A stretch of 64,000 nt of DNA from an uncultured Altererythrobacter sp. (GCA_913055875.1 CAJXJY010000008.1:1-64000), one strand, 5' to 3'; counted from the first letter of the stretch, positions 23,730-33,544 are shown. Numbers and translations are program-made. The notes: a model not told the origin generated them from the sequence alone.

Positions 23730-25190
23730 GTGCAGAAGCTGGGAGTTGTCGGCGCCGGCCCGATGGGCAGCGGCATTGCGCAGATCGGCCTCCAGGCCGG
23801 CATGGAGGTCGTGCTCCATGATCTCGATCGCGCGGCGCTGGAGAAATCCGCCGATACGCTGCTCGGCTTCATCGAGAAGCTGGAAAGCAAGGGAAAGCTT
23901 GACGCTGGCGCAACCGAAACTGCGCGCGCAAACCTGACGCTGGCCGACGATATCGCCAATTTCGCGGATTGCGAAGCGGTGGTCGAAGCCATCGTCGAGC
24001 GGCTCGAGCCCAAGCAGAAGCTGTTTGCCGAGCTCGAGGCAGTCGTAGCGGACAATTGCATCCTCGCCACCAACACTTCCTCGCTGTCGGTTGCCGCCAT
24101 CGCGCAGGGCTGCGCGAAGAAGGACCGCGTCTGCGGCCTGCACTTCTTCAACCCCGTCCCACTGATGCAACTGGTCGAGGTTATCAAGACGCCCGCCACC
24201 AGCGATGTCGTAGTGAAGACCGCCACCGCGCTTTCGAAGCAGATCGGCAAGACGCCGGTCACGGTCAAGGACGGCCCTGGCTTCCTGGTGAACCTGCAAG
24301 GCCGTGCGCTGGCGCTGGAAGGTCTCGCCATCGCGCAGGAACAGGTTGCCGCACCAGAAGTGATCGACCGCATCATGCGCGACGGGGCGGGCTTTCGCAT
24401 GGGTCCGTTCGAGCTGATGGACCTGACCGGCATCGATGTGAATTACGCAGCGACCAGTTTCATCTACGAAGGCTACCAGCACGATCCGCGGTTGAAGACC
24501 ACGACCCAGCATGCATTGATGCGCGATGCCGGGCGCTTCGGACGCAAGACCGGAGCGGGCTTCTTCGACTATACCGGTGACGAAAGCTGGCCGCCTTCGC
24601 CCGCGGCGTCCGCCAATCCTCCGAAGCTCCGGCCGGGTATTGCCGGTTCGGGCGGACGGTTCGAGGAACTAGCCGAAGCGATCGGCTGGGAGCAGGGCAG
24701 CGACGTCACGCTGATTGCGCCTGTCGGCGAAGATTGCGCCACGGCATGCTCGCGGCTCGGGCTCGATCCGGGTGACACGGTCGCCATTGATTTCACCGCA
24801 TTCGACAACCGGCACCTCACCGTGATGGCAGCCATCGGTGGCGATGCGCTGAGCGAGAAGGTCGCCGACTGGCTGCGCGCGGGCGGCTTCACGGTGGAAG
24901 TCATTGCGGATTCGCCCGGCTTCGTACTCCAGCGGATCCTGGCCATGATCGCCAATCTCGGCTGCGAACTGGCGCAGATCGGCGTCGGCAGTCCGGAAGA
25001 TATCGACCTCGCCATGAAGCTGGCACAAAATTATCCCAAGGGTCCGGTGGAGATCGCCGAGTGGCTGGGCGCCCGCACGGTGCACGAGATCATGCAGCAA
25101 TTGCAGGCGATCACCGGTTCGGACCGCTACCGTCCCAGCCTGTGGTTGCGCCGCCGTGCGCAGCTGGGCCTGTCGGCCTATGCGAGCTGA
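23730..25190 (+). CDS. 3-hydroxyacyl-CoA dehydrogenase (PaaH/FadB-like, monofunctional)
   Basis: Oxidises 3-hydroxyacyl-CoA to 3-oxoacyl-CoA with NAD. The protein (486 residues) starts at the dinucleotide fold LGVVGAGPMGSGIAQ, has the catalytic histidine region CGLHFFNPVPLMQLVEVI (near 135-150) and the C-terminal 3HCDH domain (GPFELMDLTGIDVNY near 230). A second 3HCDH_C-like copy follows after residue 290 (SPGFVLQRILAMIANLGCELAQIGVGSPEDIDLAMKLA...GP). This two-domain length fits PaaH-type enzymes. The GTG at 23730 is chosen because the NAD fold begins immediately. Co-operonic with acyl-CoA dehydrogenase, crotonase and thiolase. Confidence 0.9.
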   Translation: MQKLGVVGAGPMGSGIAQIGLQAGMEVVLHDLDRAALEKSADTLLGFIEKLESKGKLDAGATETARANLTLADDIANFADCEAVVEAIVERLEPKQKLFAELEAVVADNCILATNTSSLSVAAIAQGCAKKDRVCGLHFFNPVPLMQLVEVIKTPATSDVVVKTATALSKQIGKTPVTVKDGPGFLVNLQGRALALEGLAIAQEQVAAPEVIDRIMRDGAGFRMGPFELMDLTGIDVNYAATSFIYEGYQHDPRLKTTTQHALMRDAGRFGRKTGAGFFDYTGDESWPPSPAASANPPKLRPGIAGSGGRFEELAEAIGWEQGSDVTLIAPVGEDCATACSRLGLDPGDTVAIDFTAFDNRHLTVMAAIGGDALSEKVADWLRAGGFTVEVIADSPGFVLQRILAMIANLGCELAQIGVGSPEDIDLAMKLAQNYPKGPVEIAEWLGARTVHEIMQQLQAITGSDRYRPSLWLRRRAQLGLSAYAS

Positions 25191-25193
25191 ACG

Positions 25194-26396
25194 ATGTACC
25201 GGCTGCTCGAAGGAATGACCGTAGTGGAAGGATCGGCGTTCGTCGCCGGGCCTTCCTGCGCGCTCCACCTTGCGCAAATGGGTGCCAAGGTGATCCGCTT
25301 CGATCAGATCGGCGGCGGACCGGATTCCAGACGCTGGCCGCTCGGGCCCAATGGCGAGAGCCTGTATTGGGAAGGCCTCAACAAGGGCAAGTTGTCGATC
25401 GCGCTCGATTTACGCAAGCCCGAAGGACGGGAGCTCGCCCAGCGACTGGCGACCGGCGGCGACGGGCTGTTCGTCACCAATTTCCCCGTAGACGGCTTCC
25501 TGTCACATGAGAGCCTGAAGGCCCTGCGCGCAGACCTCATCGCTGTGCGGGTCATGGGCTGGGCCGACGGCTCACCCGCGGTCGACTACACAGTGAATGC
25601 CGCCATCGGCATGCCGGCAATGACCGGACCTGCCGGCGACGCACGGCCAGTAAACCACGTGCTGCCTGCGTGGGATCTGGTCACCGGTTGCTACGGGGCG
25701 TTCGCCCTGCTCGCTGCGGAGCGTGAGCGTGCGGACAGCGGCAAGGGGCGCGAAATTCGTGTTGCCCTGTCGGATATCGCCGCCACCAGCCTCGCCAATC
25801 TCGGTAACCTTGCCGAAGTGATTCTCTCGGGCGCAGACCGACCGCGGTCGGGCAATAATCTGTTCGGCGCATTCGGGCGCGATTTCGTCGCCAAGGACGG
25901 GGTAGGCTTCATGCTCGTGGCGATCACGCCCAGGCAATGGAGCGGGATGCTGACCGGGCTCGGTATCGCCGAGGACGTCGAAGCACTCGAACGGGAACTG
26001 GGAATCGATTTTGCCCGGGACGAAGGGGCGCGCTTTGTGCATCGGGCGAAGCTGGATCCGCTTGTCGAGGCGGGCTTTGCGCGCTTCTCCGCCGACGAGT
26101 TGGAGCGCCAGTTCGCCGAAGCGGGTGTCACCTGGTCGCGCTATCACACCTTGCACGAGGCGCTGTCCGCCGAACCGCGGCTGTTCGCCGACAATCCCGT
26201 CTTTGCACAAACCGCCCATCCCGGCGGCGCGAGCTATCCCGCGCCAGGAGCCCCCGCACGGATACCCGGCGAGGATCGCGGGACGGTTCGCCCTGCCCCC
26301 GTCATCGGTGCGAATACCGACGAAGTGCTCGCCGATTTCCTCGGTCTCGACAGTGGAGCCATCGGCGCGTTGCATGATGCCGGAGTGGTCGGATGA
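25194..26396 (+). CDS. CaiB/BaiF-type CoA-transferase, resembling mesaconyl-CoA C1-C4 CoA transferase (2-methylfumaryl-CoA isomerase)
   Basis: A 400-residue family III CoA-transferase (LLEGMTVVEGSAFVAGPSCALHLAQMGAKVIRFD). It differs from the other two in the window by the segment VRVMGWADGSPAVDYTVNAAIGMPAMTGPAG...PVNHVLPAWDLVTGCYGAFALLAAE (near 120-180), which I associate with Mct of the 3-hydroxypropionate bicycle. Mct moves CoA intramolecularly from C1 to C4 of mesaconate. The next two genes look like mesaconyl-C4-CoA hydratase and methylsuccinyl-CoA dehydrogenase, so the three fit one short route. Subfamily assignment is from memory of the family and should be tested by phylogeny. Starts 4 bp after the previous stop. 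Confidence 0.75.
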   Translation: MYRLLEGMTVVEGSAFVAGPSCALHLAQMGAKVIRFDQIGGGPDSRRWPLGPNGESLYWEGLNKGKLSIALDLRKPEGRELAQRLATGGDGLFVTNFPVDGFLSHESLKALRADLIAVRVMGWADGSPAVDYTVNAAIGMPAMTGPAGDARPVNHVLPAWDLVTGCYGAFALLAAERERADSGKGREIRVALSDIAATSLANLGNLAEVILSGADRPRSGNNLFGAFGRDFVAKDGVGFMLVAITPRQWSGMLTGLGIAEDVEALERELGIDFARDEGARFVHRAKLDPLVEAGFARFSADELERQFAEAGVTWSRYHTLHEALSAEPRLFADNPVFAQTAHPGGASYPAPGAPARIPGEDRGTVRPAPVIGANTDEVLADFLGLDSGAIGALHDAGVVG

Positions 26397-27214
26397 GCGC
26401 CGTGACCCCCGAAATGGTCGACGAGTGGCGCAAGGCCATCGGGCGCGAGAGGATCGAGTATCAACAGCTGGAGAAAGGCGCGTTCAGGCGCTATGCGCTG
26501 GCGGTCGGACTGCAGGACGAGGCGGCACCAGTCCCACTGCCGCACTGGGCCTTCTTCCTGCCCTCGCCGGCCGATGCGGAGCTCGGTCTAGACGGACATC
26601 CAAGAAAAGGTGGGTTCCTGCCCGCCATTCCTCTCCCGCGAAGGATGTTCGCTTCGTCCCGCATTACCTTCGAAGGCCCGCTCGACACCGGGTATGAAGG
26701 CCAACTCACCAGCACCATCGCCGAGGTGACGCACAAGTCCGGACGTTCCGGCGACCTAGTGTTCGTAGACGTCGACCGGGTGCTGGTACAGGAGGGAAGC
26801 GTACGGGTTCGCGAACGGCAAAGCTATGTCTATCGCTCCGCGAGCGATGGAGCGCCGAGCTCAATGCCCGAGCCGGTCGCCGAAACGCCTGAAGGCGAAG
26901 TCTGGCAGCCCGGCGAAGTGAACCTCTTCCGTTTCTCCGCGGCGACATTCAACAGCCATCGCATCCATTACGACCTGCCCTATGCTACCGGGGTCGAGGG
27001 CTATCCCGCGCTTATCGTCCACGGGCCCTTCACAGCGGCGAAACTCGCGGCGCTCGCCGCACGCGACGGAGCGCTCGCAAGCTTTTCGTTCCGTGCCCTG
27101 GCGCCGATCTTTCTCGGCCAGCCCGTCTATCTGCGCAAGGTCGCGGAAACCGAAGTCGAAGCCGTCCGCTGCGACGGCGCCACCGCCATGAGTGCCGAGG
27201 TGACATACAAATGA
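26393..27214 (+). CDS. FAS1-type/HTD2-like dehydratase, resembling mesaconyl-C4-CoA hydratase
   Basis: A 273-residue double hot-dog protein. The N-terminal half has [10 protein letters not shown] and the basic, proline-rich [22 protein letters not shown] typical of HTD2/Meh proteins. The C-terminal half has [35 protein letters not shown] (near 180-215), the SxxTxNxHRIHYD catalytic motif with H and D. Family members are mitochondrial 3-hydroxyacyl-thioester dehydratase 2 and Chloroflexus Meh, which hydrates mesaconyl-C4-CoA to citramalyl-CoA. The ATG overlaps the stop of the Mct-like gene, which fits sequential action on the same C5 dicarboxyl-CoA. Confidence 0.78.
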   Translation: MSAVTPEMVDEWRKAIGRERIEYQQLEKGAFRRYALAVGLQDEAAPVPLPHWAFFLPSPADAELGLDGHPRKGGFLPAIPLPRRMFASSRITFEGPLDTGYEGQLTSTIAEVTHKSGRSGDLVFVDVDRVLVQEGSVRVRERQSYVYRSASDGAPSSMPEPVAETPEGEVWQPGEVNLFRFSAATFNSHRIHYDLPYATGVEGYPALIVHGPFTAAKLAALAARDGALASFSFRALAPIFLGQPVYLRKVAETEVEAVRCDGATAMSAEVTYK

Positions 27215-27224
27215 GTATTGGCCG

Positions 27225-28880
27225 ATGAACGACTGGATCGCTCTCGCTCAGGAGGCAGCCGCCGCCGCGCGCGGTTATGCCGACGCCGTTCATAGCAAGG
27301 TGGCTGAGACCATTGCTCCCAATGGCAAGGTCGATGCGGCCCTCGCAGAAGAAGCGCAACGCATGGTGCACGGCTTCGCCTGGACCGCGACCACCGCCGA
27401 AGCCTTGTTCGCGACCAGCGAATGGGCGCGCCGCGCGCAGGAGGAGGGCGACTACGGCGAAGTCGAGGAGCTGGTGCTCAAGATCGGCTTCGGCGAGTAT
27501 CTCTCGCAACTCGCCAGCGGCGTGGCGATGAGCCAGAACGAGATCGTGCGACCCACCGAGTTCGGCTTGACCGAGGCCGCCCGCAATTTCGCCGCGCGTG
27601 AGCCGGTTGCGACTTTTATCGCCGAAGGCAATACCCCTGCCAACCGCGCCGCGTTGACAGCGAAGCTTGCCGATGGCGATCGCCCATCCGAAGCTTTCCA
27701 CGACGAGACGCTCGACATGATCCGCGAGCAGTTCCGCGGTTTCACCGCAGACCGCATCGCGCCCAATGCCCATAAATGGCACCTGGCCGACGAACTTATT
27801 CCGATCGAAGTCGTCAACGAAATGGCCGAACTCGGTGTGTTCGGCGTGTGCATTGACGAGGACTATGGCGGTCTCGGCCTCGGCAAGCTAGCCATGTGCC
27901 TCGTTTCCGAGGAGCTTTCGCGCGGTTGGATCTGCGCCGGTTCGCTCGGCACCCGCTCCGAAATCGCCGGCGAGCTGATCGGCGAGAACGGCACGCCCGA
28001 ACAGAAGGCGAAATTCCTGCCGCAACTGGCCGATGGTTCGATCCTGCCGACTGCCGTGTTTACCGAACCCGATGTCGGCTCCGACCTCGCCTCGGTTAAA
28101 ACGCGCGGGGTGAAAACCGGTGACGGCTGGCAGATCAGCGGCGCCAAGACATGGATTACCCATGCCGCGCGCGCCGATCTGATGACCGTGTTGTGCCGCA
28201 CCGATCCCGGCACGCCAGGCTATGGCGGCCTGTCGATGCTGCTCGCCGAAAAGACCCGGGGGACCGACGCCAACCCCTTTCCCGATGAGGGCATCGCCGG
28301 CGACGAGATCGAGGTGCTCGGCTATCGCGGCATGAAGGAATACACGCTCGGCTTCGAGAACTTCCCTGTCGCTGAAGAGGGTCTGCTTGGCGGGGTCGAG
28401 GGGCAAGGCTTCAAGCAGCTGATGCGTACTTTCGAAGGCGCCCGGATCCAGACTGCCGCACGCGCGATCGGCGTGGCGTGGAACGCATTCGATCTCGGCC
28501 TCAAATATGCGTTCGACCGCAGGCAGTTCGGCAAGCACCTGCTCGCCTTCCCGCGCGTGTCGGACAAGCTGGCACTGATGGTCACCGAGATCGTGATGGC
28601 GCGCGAGCTGACCTATTCCGCCGCCCGCCGCAAGGACAAGGGCGAGCGCTGCGATATCGAGGCCGGCATGGCCAAGCTGCTCGGCGCGCGCGTCGCCTGG
28701 TCGAACGCCGATCTCGCGGTGCAGATCCACGGCGGCAATGGCTATGCGATGGAGTACGAGATCAGCCGCGTGCTGTGCGACGCCCGCATCCTCAATATCT
28801 TCGAAGGAGCGGCCGAAATCCAAGCACATGTCATCGGCCGCGGCCTTGCCGGATCGCGAATGAACCAGGCGGCGGCATGA
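27225..28880 (+). CDS. mcd: Acyl-CoA dehydrogenase with long N-terminal extension, (2S)-methylsuccinyl-CoA dehydrogenase-like
   Basis: At 551 residues this is about 160 longer than ordinary acyl-CoA dehydrogenases. The extra N-terminal helical domain (residues 1-160, [13 protein letters not shown]...[27 protein letters not shown]) is characteristic of (2S)-methylsuccinyl-CoA dehydrogenase of the ethylmalonyl-CoA pathway. The dehydrogenase core follows, with [15 protein letters not shown] (near 280) and the catalytic base in [16 protein letters not shown] (near 527). The reaction would give mesaconyl-C1-CoA, the substrate expected for the Mct-like gene two positions upstream. No crotonyl-CoA carboxylase/reductase or ethylmalonyl-CoA mutase is in the window, so the source of methylsuccinyl-CoA would be the island's own substrate. 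Confidence 0.8.
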   Translation: MNDWIALAQEAAAAARGYADAVHSKVAETIAPNGKVDAALAEEAQRMVHGFAWTATTAEALFATSEWARRAQEEGDYGEVEELVLKIGFGEYLSQLASGVAMSQNEIVRPTEFGLTEAARNFAAREPVATFIAEGNTPANRAALTAKLADGDRPSEAFHDETLDMIREQFRGFTADRIAPNAHKWHLADELIPIEVVNEMAELGVFGVCIDEDYGGLGLGKLAMCLVSEELSRGWICAGSLGTRSEIAGELIGENGTPEQKAKFLPQLADGSILPTAVFTEPDVGSDLASVKTRGVKTGDGWQISGAKTWITHAARADLMTVLCRTDPGTPGYGGLSMLLAEKTRGTDANPFPDEGIAGDEIEVLGYRGMKEYTLGFENFPVAEEGLLGGVEGQGFKQLMRTFEGARIQTAARAIGVAWNAFDLGLKYAFDRRQFGKHLLAFPRVSDKLALMVTEIVMARELTYSAARRKDKGERCDIEAGMAKLLGARVAWSNADLAVQIHGGNGYAMEYEISRVLCDARILNIFEGAAEIQAHVIGRGLAGSRMNQAAA

Positions 28881-29665
28881 CCGGGCCAACCGAAAACCCC
28901 GTCTGTTTCGATATCGTCGATGATCATATCGCGCTGATCCGGCTCAACCGTCCCAAGGCCCGCAACGCGGTAGACGGCACCGTGACGCAAGCGATTGCCG
29001 AACTGGTCGATCGGACCGAGGCCGACCGGGACCTGCGCGCGGCGGTGCTCTGCTCCACCTCGGAGGATTTCTTCTCCGCCGGGGCCGACCTGAAAGTTGT
29101 GGCCGAGGGGCGCGTCGCCGAATTGCGCCATGCGGTCTACGGCTTCGGCGGACTGGTCGATGCGCGGCGCGACACGCCGTGGATCGCCGCAGTCAACGGT
29201 TTCGCGCTTGGGGGCGGCTGCGAGTTGGCGCTTTCCTGCGACATGATCGTGGCCGGGCCGGAGGCCAAATTCGGCCTGCCCGAAGTGAAGCGCGGGATCA
29301 TGGCCAATGCAGGCGGTGTCCACCGCATCGTGCGCGCGCTTCCTCGCCACGTGGCACTGGAAATCGTCGCGACCGGCGAGCCGATCGACGCCGAAAAAGC
29401 CGAACGTTTCGGCCTGATCAACTACCTCGTCGACAAGGAGCGGGTGATCGACCGTGCTCTCGAACTGGCCCATGCAATCGCCGCCAATGCGCCGCTCGCG
29501 GTTGCGGGCAGCCTGCGGGTAGCGCGGCAGGTGGGCGACCGCAGCGATGCCGAATTGCGGCGCCTTTCGAGTGACGAGGCGCTGAAGGTCTACGAGAGCG
29601 AGGATTCGAAAGAGGGCCCGCGCGCCTTCGTCGAAAAGCGCAAACCGGAATGGAAGGGGTGCTGA
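28877..29665 (+). CDS. Enoyl-CoA hydratase (crotonase fold, both catalytic glutamates present)
   Basis: A 262-residue crotonase-superfamily enzyme. Oxyanion hole from AGADLK and [10 protein letters not shown]; catalytic glutamates E116 (GGGCELALS) and E136 (FGLPEVKRG) are both present, so true hydratase activity is likely. The C-terminal [16 protein letters not shown] is the usual crotonase tail. ATG at 28877 overlaps the stop of the methylsuccinyl-CoA dehydrogenase-like gene. In this operon it supplies the hydration step between acyl-CoA dehydrogenase (22002) and 3-hydroxyacyl-CoA dehydrogenase (23730). Confidence 0.92.
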   Translation: MTGPTENPVCFDIVDDHIALIRLNRPKARNAVDGTVTQAIAELVDRTEADRDLRAAVLCSTSEDFFSAGADLKVVAEGRVAELRHAVYGFGGLVDARRDTPWIAAVNGFALGGGCELALSCDMIVAGPEAKFGLPEVKRGIMANAGGVHRIVRALPRHVALEIVATGEPIDAEKAERFGLINYLVDKERVIDRALELAHAIAANAPLAVAGSLRVARQVGDRSDAELRRLSSDEALKVYESEDSKEGPRAFVEKRKPEWKGC

Positions 29666-29666
29666 G

Positions 29667-30887
29667 ATGACCAGCATGAGCGATGTCGTGATCTGTGAAC
29701 CGGTGCGCACGCCGGTCGGAAGTTTTGGCGGGCAGTTCAAATCGAAGAGCGCGCAGGATCTGGGCGTCGCCGCGTTGGGCGGCCTGCTCGAGCGCACCGG
29801 CCTGCCGCACGAGGCGGTCGAGGATGTTATCTTCGCGCAATGCTATCCGACGATGGACGCGCCTGCACTCGGCCGCGTGGTCGCGCTCGACGCTCGCCTC
29901 CCGGTCGAGACCCCTGGTATCCAGATCGACCGGCGCTGCGGCTCGGGCCTGCAGGCGGTCATCTACGGCGTGATGACCGTCGTTACCGGCGCGGCGGACC
30001 TCGTGGTGGTCGGCGGGGCGGAATCGATGACCAACGCCGCCTTCTTCACTCACAAGCTGCGCTGGGGCGTCAACGGCCCGTGGGAAATGGACGATTCGCT
30101 CCAGCGCGGCCGGGTGAGCGCAGGCGGGACGACCCATCCCGTCCCGGGCGGCATGATCGAAACCGCCGAGAACCTGCGCGCCGAATACGAAATACCGCGC
30201 GAGGAGCAGGACGAGTTCGCCTACAATTCGCACCGCAAGGCAGCAGCCGCGGCGGAGAGTGGCAAGTTCGCCGAGGAAATCATCCCGGTTACCGTACGGG
30301 ATCGCAAGCGGGGCGAACTCGTTATCGATAGCGACGAGCATATCCGCCCCGATATCAGCCTGGAAAAGCTCGCCACGCTGAAGCCGATGATGGCGGGCGC
30401 CAAGGAGGGCGCCACCGTCACGCCGGGCAATGCCAGCGGGCAGAACGACGGTGGCTCGGCGGCGATCGTCTGCACGCGCACCACGGCTCTGAAGCACGGG
30501 CTGAAGCCCTACGCCACGCTCAAGAGCTGGGCGGTGGCGGGCGTCGCGCCCAAGGTGATGGGCATCGGCCCGGTCCCGTCGACCGCAAAGGCGCTCGAGC
30601 GCGCGGGGCTAACACTGGGGGATATCGACCTGATCGAACTCAACGAGGCCTTCGCGGCGCAGGCGATAGCCTGCTTGCGCGCGTGGAATTTCGCGCCGGA
30701 GGACTATGAGCGGCTCAACGTCAACGGCTCGGGCATCTCGCTCGGCCACCCGGTCGGCGCGACGGGCGGGCGGATCATGGCGACGCTGCTGCGTGAAATG
30801 GAGCGCCGCGAAGCGCGCTACGGGATCGAGACCATGTGCATCGGCGGCGGCCAGGGCCTGACCGCCATTTTCGAGAGGACAAGCTGA
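29667..30887 (+). CDS. Thiolase (acetyl-CoA acyltransferase, FadA-type)
   Basis: Cleaves 3-oxoacyl-CoA with CoA. The 406 residues carry the acyl-accepting Cys91 in [17 protein letters not shown] (near 325), His361 in [10 protein letters not shown] and Cys391 in MCIGGGQG, so the full catalytic set is present. It contrasts with the cysteine-less thiolase-like protein at 9260-10423. It begins one base after the crotonase stop and ends overlapping the start of the small EthD-like gene. With the dehydrogenase, hydratase and 3-hydroxyacyl-CoA dehydrogenase it makes the operon a complete beta-oxidation module. Confidence 0.93.
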   Translation: MTSMSDVVICEPVRTPVGSFGGQFKSKSAQDLGVAALGGLLERTGLPHEAVEDVIFAQCYPTMDAPALGRVVALDARLPVETPGIQIDRRCGSGLQAVIYGVMTVVTGAADLVVVGGAESMTNAAFFTHKLRWGVNGPWEMDDSLQRGRVSAGGTTHPVPGGMIETAENLRAEYEIPREEQDEFAYNSHRKAAAAAESGKFAEEIIPVTVRDRKRGELVIDSDEHIRPDISLEKLATLKPMMAGAKEGATVTPGNASGQNDGGSAAIVCTRTTALKHGLKPYATLKSWAVAGVAPKVMGIGPVPSTAKALERAGLTLGDIDLIELNEAFAAQAIACLRAWNFAPEDYERLNVNGSGISLGHPVGATGGRIMATLLREMERREARYGIETMCIGGGQGLTAIFERTS

Positions 30888-31204
30888 TGGCCGAATACAA
30901 GCTGGTAGTCATGACGAGCGCGGTCGAGGGCCGCGAGGACGAGTTCAACGACTGGTACGACAACGAGCATCTGGGCGATATCTGCGCCTTGCCCGGCTTT
31001 ACGGATGCCTCGCGCTATGAACTGGAATCCTTCGGGGAAAACTCGATGGGCCACAAATATCTCGCCATCTACGACATGGAAACCGACGACGTCGACGCGA
31101 CCATGCAGAACATGATCGGCGAAGCCACCAGCGGCCGGATGCATATCAGCGAGGCCATGGCGATGCCGACGGTCACGCTGCTGTACAAGAAGCGCGGAGA
31201 CTGA
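30887..31204 (+). CDS. Small dimeric alpha-beta barrel (EthD-like) protein
   Basis: A 105-residue protein: [46 protein letters not shown] has the usual strand, then the DWYDNEHL helix with conserved Tyr/His, then PGFTxAxRYEL. Such proteins form dimers with a solvent-shielded pocket and include EthD, monooxygenases and lyase-like members. Its ATG overlaps the thiolase TGA, so it is translated with the operon. Last gene before a convergent aldehyde dehydrogenase; the 43-bp gap shows no clear hairpin. Confidence 0.75.
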   Translation: MAEYKLVVMTSAVEGREDEFNDWYDNEHLGDICALPGFTDASRYELESFGENSMGHKYLAIYDMETDDVDATMQNMIGEATSGRMHISEAMAMPTVTLLYKKRGD

Positions 31205-31247
31205 TCCGTTCGCCTCGTCTGACGAATACCTTCCCAGTCGTGACCAA

Positions 31248-32651
31248 TCAGGCGAGTGCGATGTTGACGATATGCGGCTGGGTGAAGGCATGGAGGCCCT
31301 CGTCTCCGCCCTCGCGTCCGATGCCCGATTGCTTCGATCCGCCGAAGGGAATGTCGAACCCGATATCGAGGTGCTTGTTGACCCAGACGGTGCCCGAATC
31401 GACTTTCATCGCCACTTGCGCGCCGCGTTCGACATCGCCGGCCCAAACGGTGCCGCCGAGCCCATATTCGCTGTCGTTCGCGCGCGCGATGGCATCATCG
31501 ATATCGTCGTATCTGAGCACCGGCAGGATCGGCCCGAACTGCTCCTCGCGCACCAGCGGCGCGTCGTCGGCTATGTCGCGCACGATGGTAGGGGCGATGA
31601 AATAGCCTTCCCGGTCGAGCGGCTTGCCACCCGCAATCACGGTACCGTCGGCCTGCGCGGATTCGAGATAGCCGAGCAGCTTTTCGAACTGCATCCGGTT
31701 CTGGATCGGCCCGATCTGCGTGCCCTGCTTGTCGCCATCGTCGACCACCGCCTCATTCGCCAGCCTGGCCAGCTCCTCGCACAGCTCGTCGTAGATGGCG
31801 GACGGTGCGTAGACTCGCTTGACCGCAAGGCACACCTGCCCGGCATTGACCGTGGCGCCGCCGAACAGCTTGGGCGCGACCTCGGCGGGCGAGACATCGT
31901 CGAGCACGATCGCGGCATCGTTGCCGCCGAGTTCGAGCGTGATCCGTTTCAGCGTATCGGCGCCGGCCGCGCTCACCTTGCGCCCGGTATCGGTCGATCC
32001 GGTGAAAGTGACCTTGGCGATATCGGGGTGGCCAGTCAGCTTGCCGCCGAGATCGTTGTCGTCGACGATGACGTTGAGCACCCCGGCGGGGAGGATGTCC
32101 GCTGCGGCTCCGGCGATCGCCAGCGCGCAGAGCGGCGTGGTCGGCGCCGGCTTGGCGACCACGGTGTTGCCGGTAATCAGGGCCGGGCCGATCTTTTGCG
32201 TGATCATCAGGAAGGGGAAGTTCCACGGCGTCACCGCCGCGACCACGCCGAGCGGGGTGCGGTGTTCGACAATACGTGTGGCTTCGTCTTCGCGGAGCAC
32301 CTGCGGCTCGATCCGCCGGGCGGCGAAATGGCGCAGCTGGTAGATGCCGCCCATTACCTCGCCCATCGCCTGCGGAAGTGGCTTGCCCTGCTCGCTCGTC
32401 AGCAACCGCGTCAGATCGTCCTTGATCGCATCCAGCGCATCGGCAAGCTTTGCCAGCAGCGCGCCGCGTTGCTCGTAACCCAGCCCGGCCCAGGCTGGCT
32501 GCGCAGCTTTCGCAGCAGCTACCGCATCTTCCAGCTGCGTTTCGTCGGCACGCTCGGCTTGGGCGAAGCTCTTTCCGGTCGCCGGGTTGATGACATCCAG
32601 CAGCCCGGCACCCTTAACCAGCGTTCCGTCGATCAGCATTCTGGTGTTCAT
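31248..32651 (-). CDS. Aldehyde dehydrogenase (succinic-semialdehyde/betaine-aldehyde-type)
   Basis: A 467-residue ALDH with TPWNFPFLM nucleotide-binding segment, general base E240 in ITLELGGNDA and catalytic C274 in AGQVCLAVKR. The sequence family is that of NAD-dependent oxidation of medium or semialdehyde substrates. It is distant from the ALDH at 4915-6381. Transcribed leftward after the crotonase at 32663, 11 bp apart, under the shared operator at 33499-33512. Confidence 0.9.
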   Translation of the reverse strand: MNTRMLIDGTLVKGAGLLDVINPATGKSFAQAERADETQLEDAVAAAKAAQPAWAGLGYEQRGALLAKLADALDAIKDDLTRLLTSEQGKPLPQAMGEVMGGIYQLRHFAARRIEPQVLREDEATRIVEHRTPLGVVAAVTPWNFPFLMITQKIGPALITGNTVVAKPAPTTPLCALAIAGAAADILPAGVLNVIVDDNDLGGKLTGHPDIAKVTFTGSTDTGRKVSAAGADTLKRITLELGGNDAAIVLDDVSPAEVAPKLFGGATVNAGQVCLAVKRVYAPSAIYDELCEELARLANEAVVDDGDKQGTQIGPIQNRMQFEKLLGYLESAQADGTVIAGGKPLDREGYFIAPTIVRDIADDAPLVREEQFGPILPVLRYDDIDDAIARANDSEYGLGGTVWAGDVERGAQVAMKVDSGTVWVNKHLDIGFDIPFGGSKQSGIGREGGDEGLHAFTQPHIVNIALA

Positions 32652-32662
32652 GGCCGTGGCCT

Positions 32663-33454
32663 CTATTGACCGGTGAATTCGGGTTTGCGCTTCTCGAGGA
32701 ACGCCATCACCGCCTCGCGATGGTCCGCCGACAGGTGCGACATCGTCTCGAAGCCGAGATGCGCGTCCATCATCGCGTCAACACGCGCCTTGAGGTCGAG
32801 ATTGACCGCTTTCTTGGTCGTACGCACTGCCACGGCGGGCAGATTGGCAAGCTTCTCGGCATATCCGTTCACCCGCTCGTCCAGGTCCTCGGGATCGACC
32901 GCCTCGGTGATCAGGCCGATTTCCGCCGCCTCTTCTCCGGTGATCGGATCGCCGGTGAGAAGGTATTTTTTCGCCCGGGCATAGCCGATCAGCGCCGGCC
33001 AGATGATGGAGCCCCCATCGCCCGCGGTCAGGCCGATATGCACATGCGGATCGCCGATCTTGGCGCGCCTGGTGGAAACGACGATGTCGCAGAACAGTGC
33101 GACGGTGGCGCCCATGCCCATTGCGTGCCCATTCACCCGCGCAATAACCGGGCGGTCGAGCCCGATCACGGCATTGATGATATCGGCAGCCTCGATCATG
33201 CTCTCGTTCCAGCGGATATGATCGTCGAGCGAATTCTTGAGCGCCGAGACATCGCCGCCTGCCGAGAAGCAATCGCCCTCGCCGGTGAGGACTACGACAT
33301 TCGCGTCTGGATCGCGGCCGATCTCGGGGAAGATGCGTACCAGCTCCTGATGCATCTGCGGATTGGTGGCGTTCTTCAGCTCTGGCCGGTTGAAGGCGAC
33401 AGTTACCACCTTGCCGCTCCTGGTGACTTTCAGCATCTCGTAGTCGTCGTACAC
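32663..33454 (-). CDS. Crotonase-superfamily protein lacking the hydratase glutamates
   Basis: A 263-residue crotonase-fold protein with SAGGDV and GHAMGMGATVALFCD forming the oxyanion hole. The position of the first hydratase glutamate is T117, and around the second the sequence is IGDPHVHIGLTAGDGGS, with no glutamate but with D135, H137 and D146. Members with the GDPHV..GL.AGDGG motif are usually other crotonase types (isomerase, hydrolase, C-C bond lyase), so simple hydration is doubtful. GTG start with GGGAGAG site. First gene of a leftward pair with the aldehyde dehydrogenase. Operator at 33499, 44 bp upstream. Confidence 0.82.
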   Translation of the reverse strand: MYDDYEMLKVTRSGKVVTVAFNRPELKNATNPQMHQELVRIFPEIGRDPDANVVVLTGEGDCFSAGGDVSALKNSLDDHIRWNESMIEAADIINAVIGLDRPVIARVNGHAMGMGATVALFCDIVVSTRRAKIGDPHVHIGLTAGDGGSIIWPALIGYARAKKYLLTGDPITGEEAAEIGLITEAVDPEDLDERVNGYAEKLANLPAVAVRTTKKAVNLDLKARVDAMMDAHLGFETMSHLSADHREAVMAFLEKRKPEFTGQ

Positions 33455-33498
33455 GTTTCTGCTCTCCCGGCTTCTTCGATCGAAGGCTAGCTTTGCAA

Positions 33499-33512
33499 TA
33501 GAGTTTACTCAA
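33499..33512. promoter_or_regulatory. Palindromic operator candidate, site 12 (divergent crotonase / AtuA operons)
   Basis: TAGAGTTTACTCAA, four mismatches from the consensus, but its arms (GAGT..ACTC) are a perfect inverted repeat and the outer TAGAG...CTCAA match site 10. It lies 44 bp before the leftward GTG and 32 bp before the rightward ATG. Confidence 0.5.
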
Positions 33513-33544
33513 TAGCCGATCATGCTACCATCCGTCCCGGAGAG

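Noticed and set aside
25194-28880. The ethylmalonyl-CoA pathway for acetyl-CoA assimilation
   Set aside because: Only an Mcd-like gene of that pathway is here; crotonyl-CoA carboxylase/reductase and ethylmalonyl-CoA mutase are absent and the genes sit in a beta-oxidation operon.
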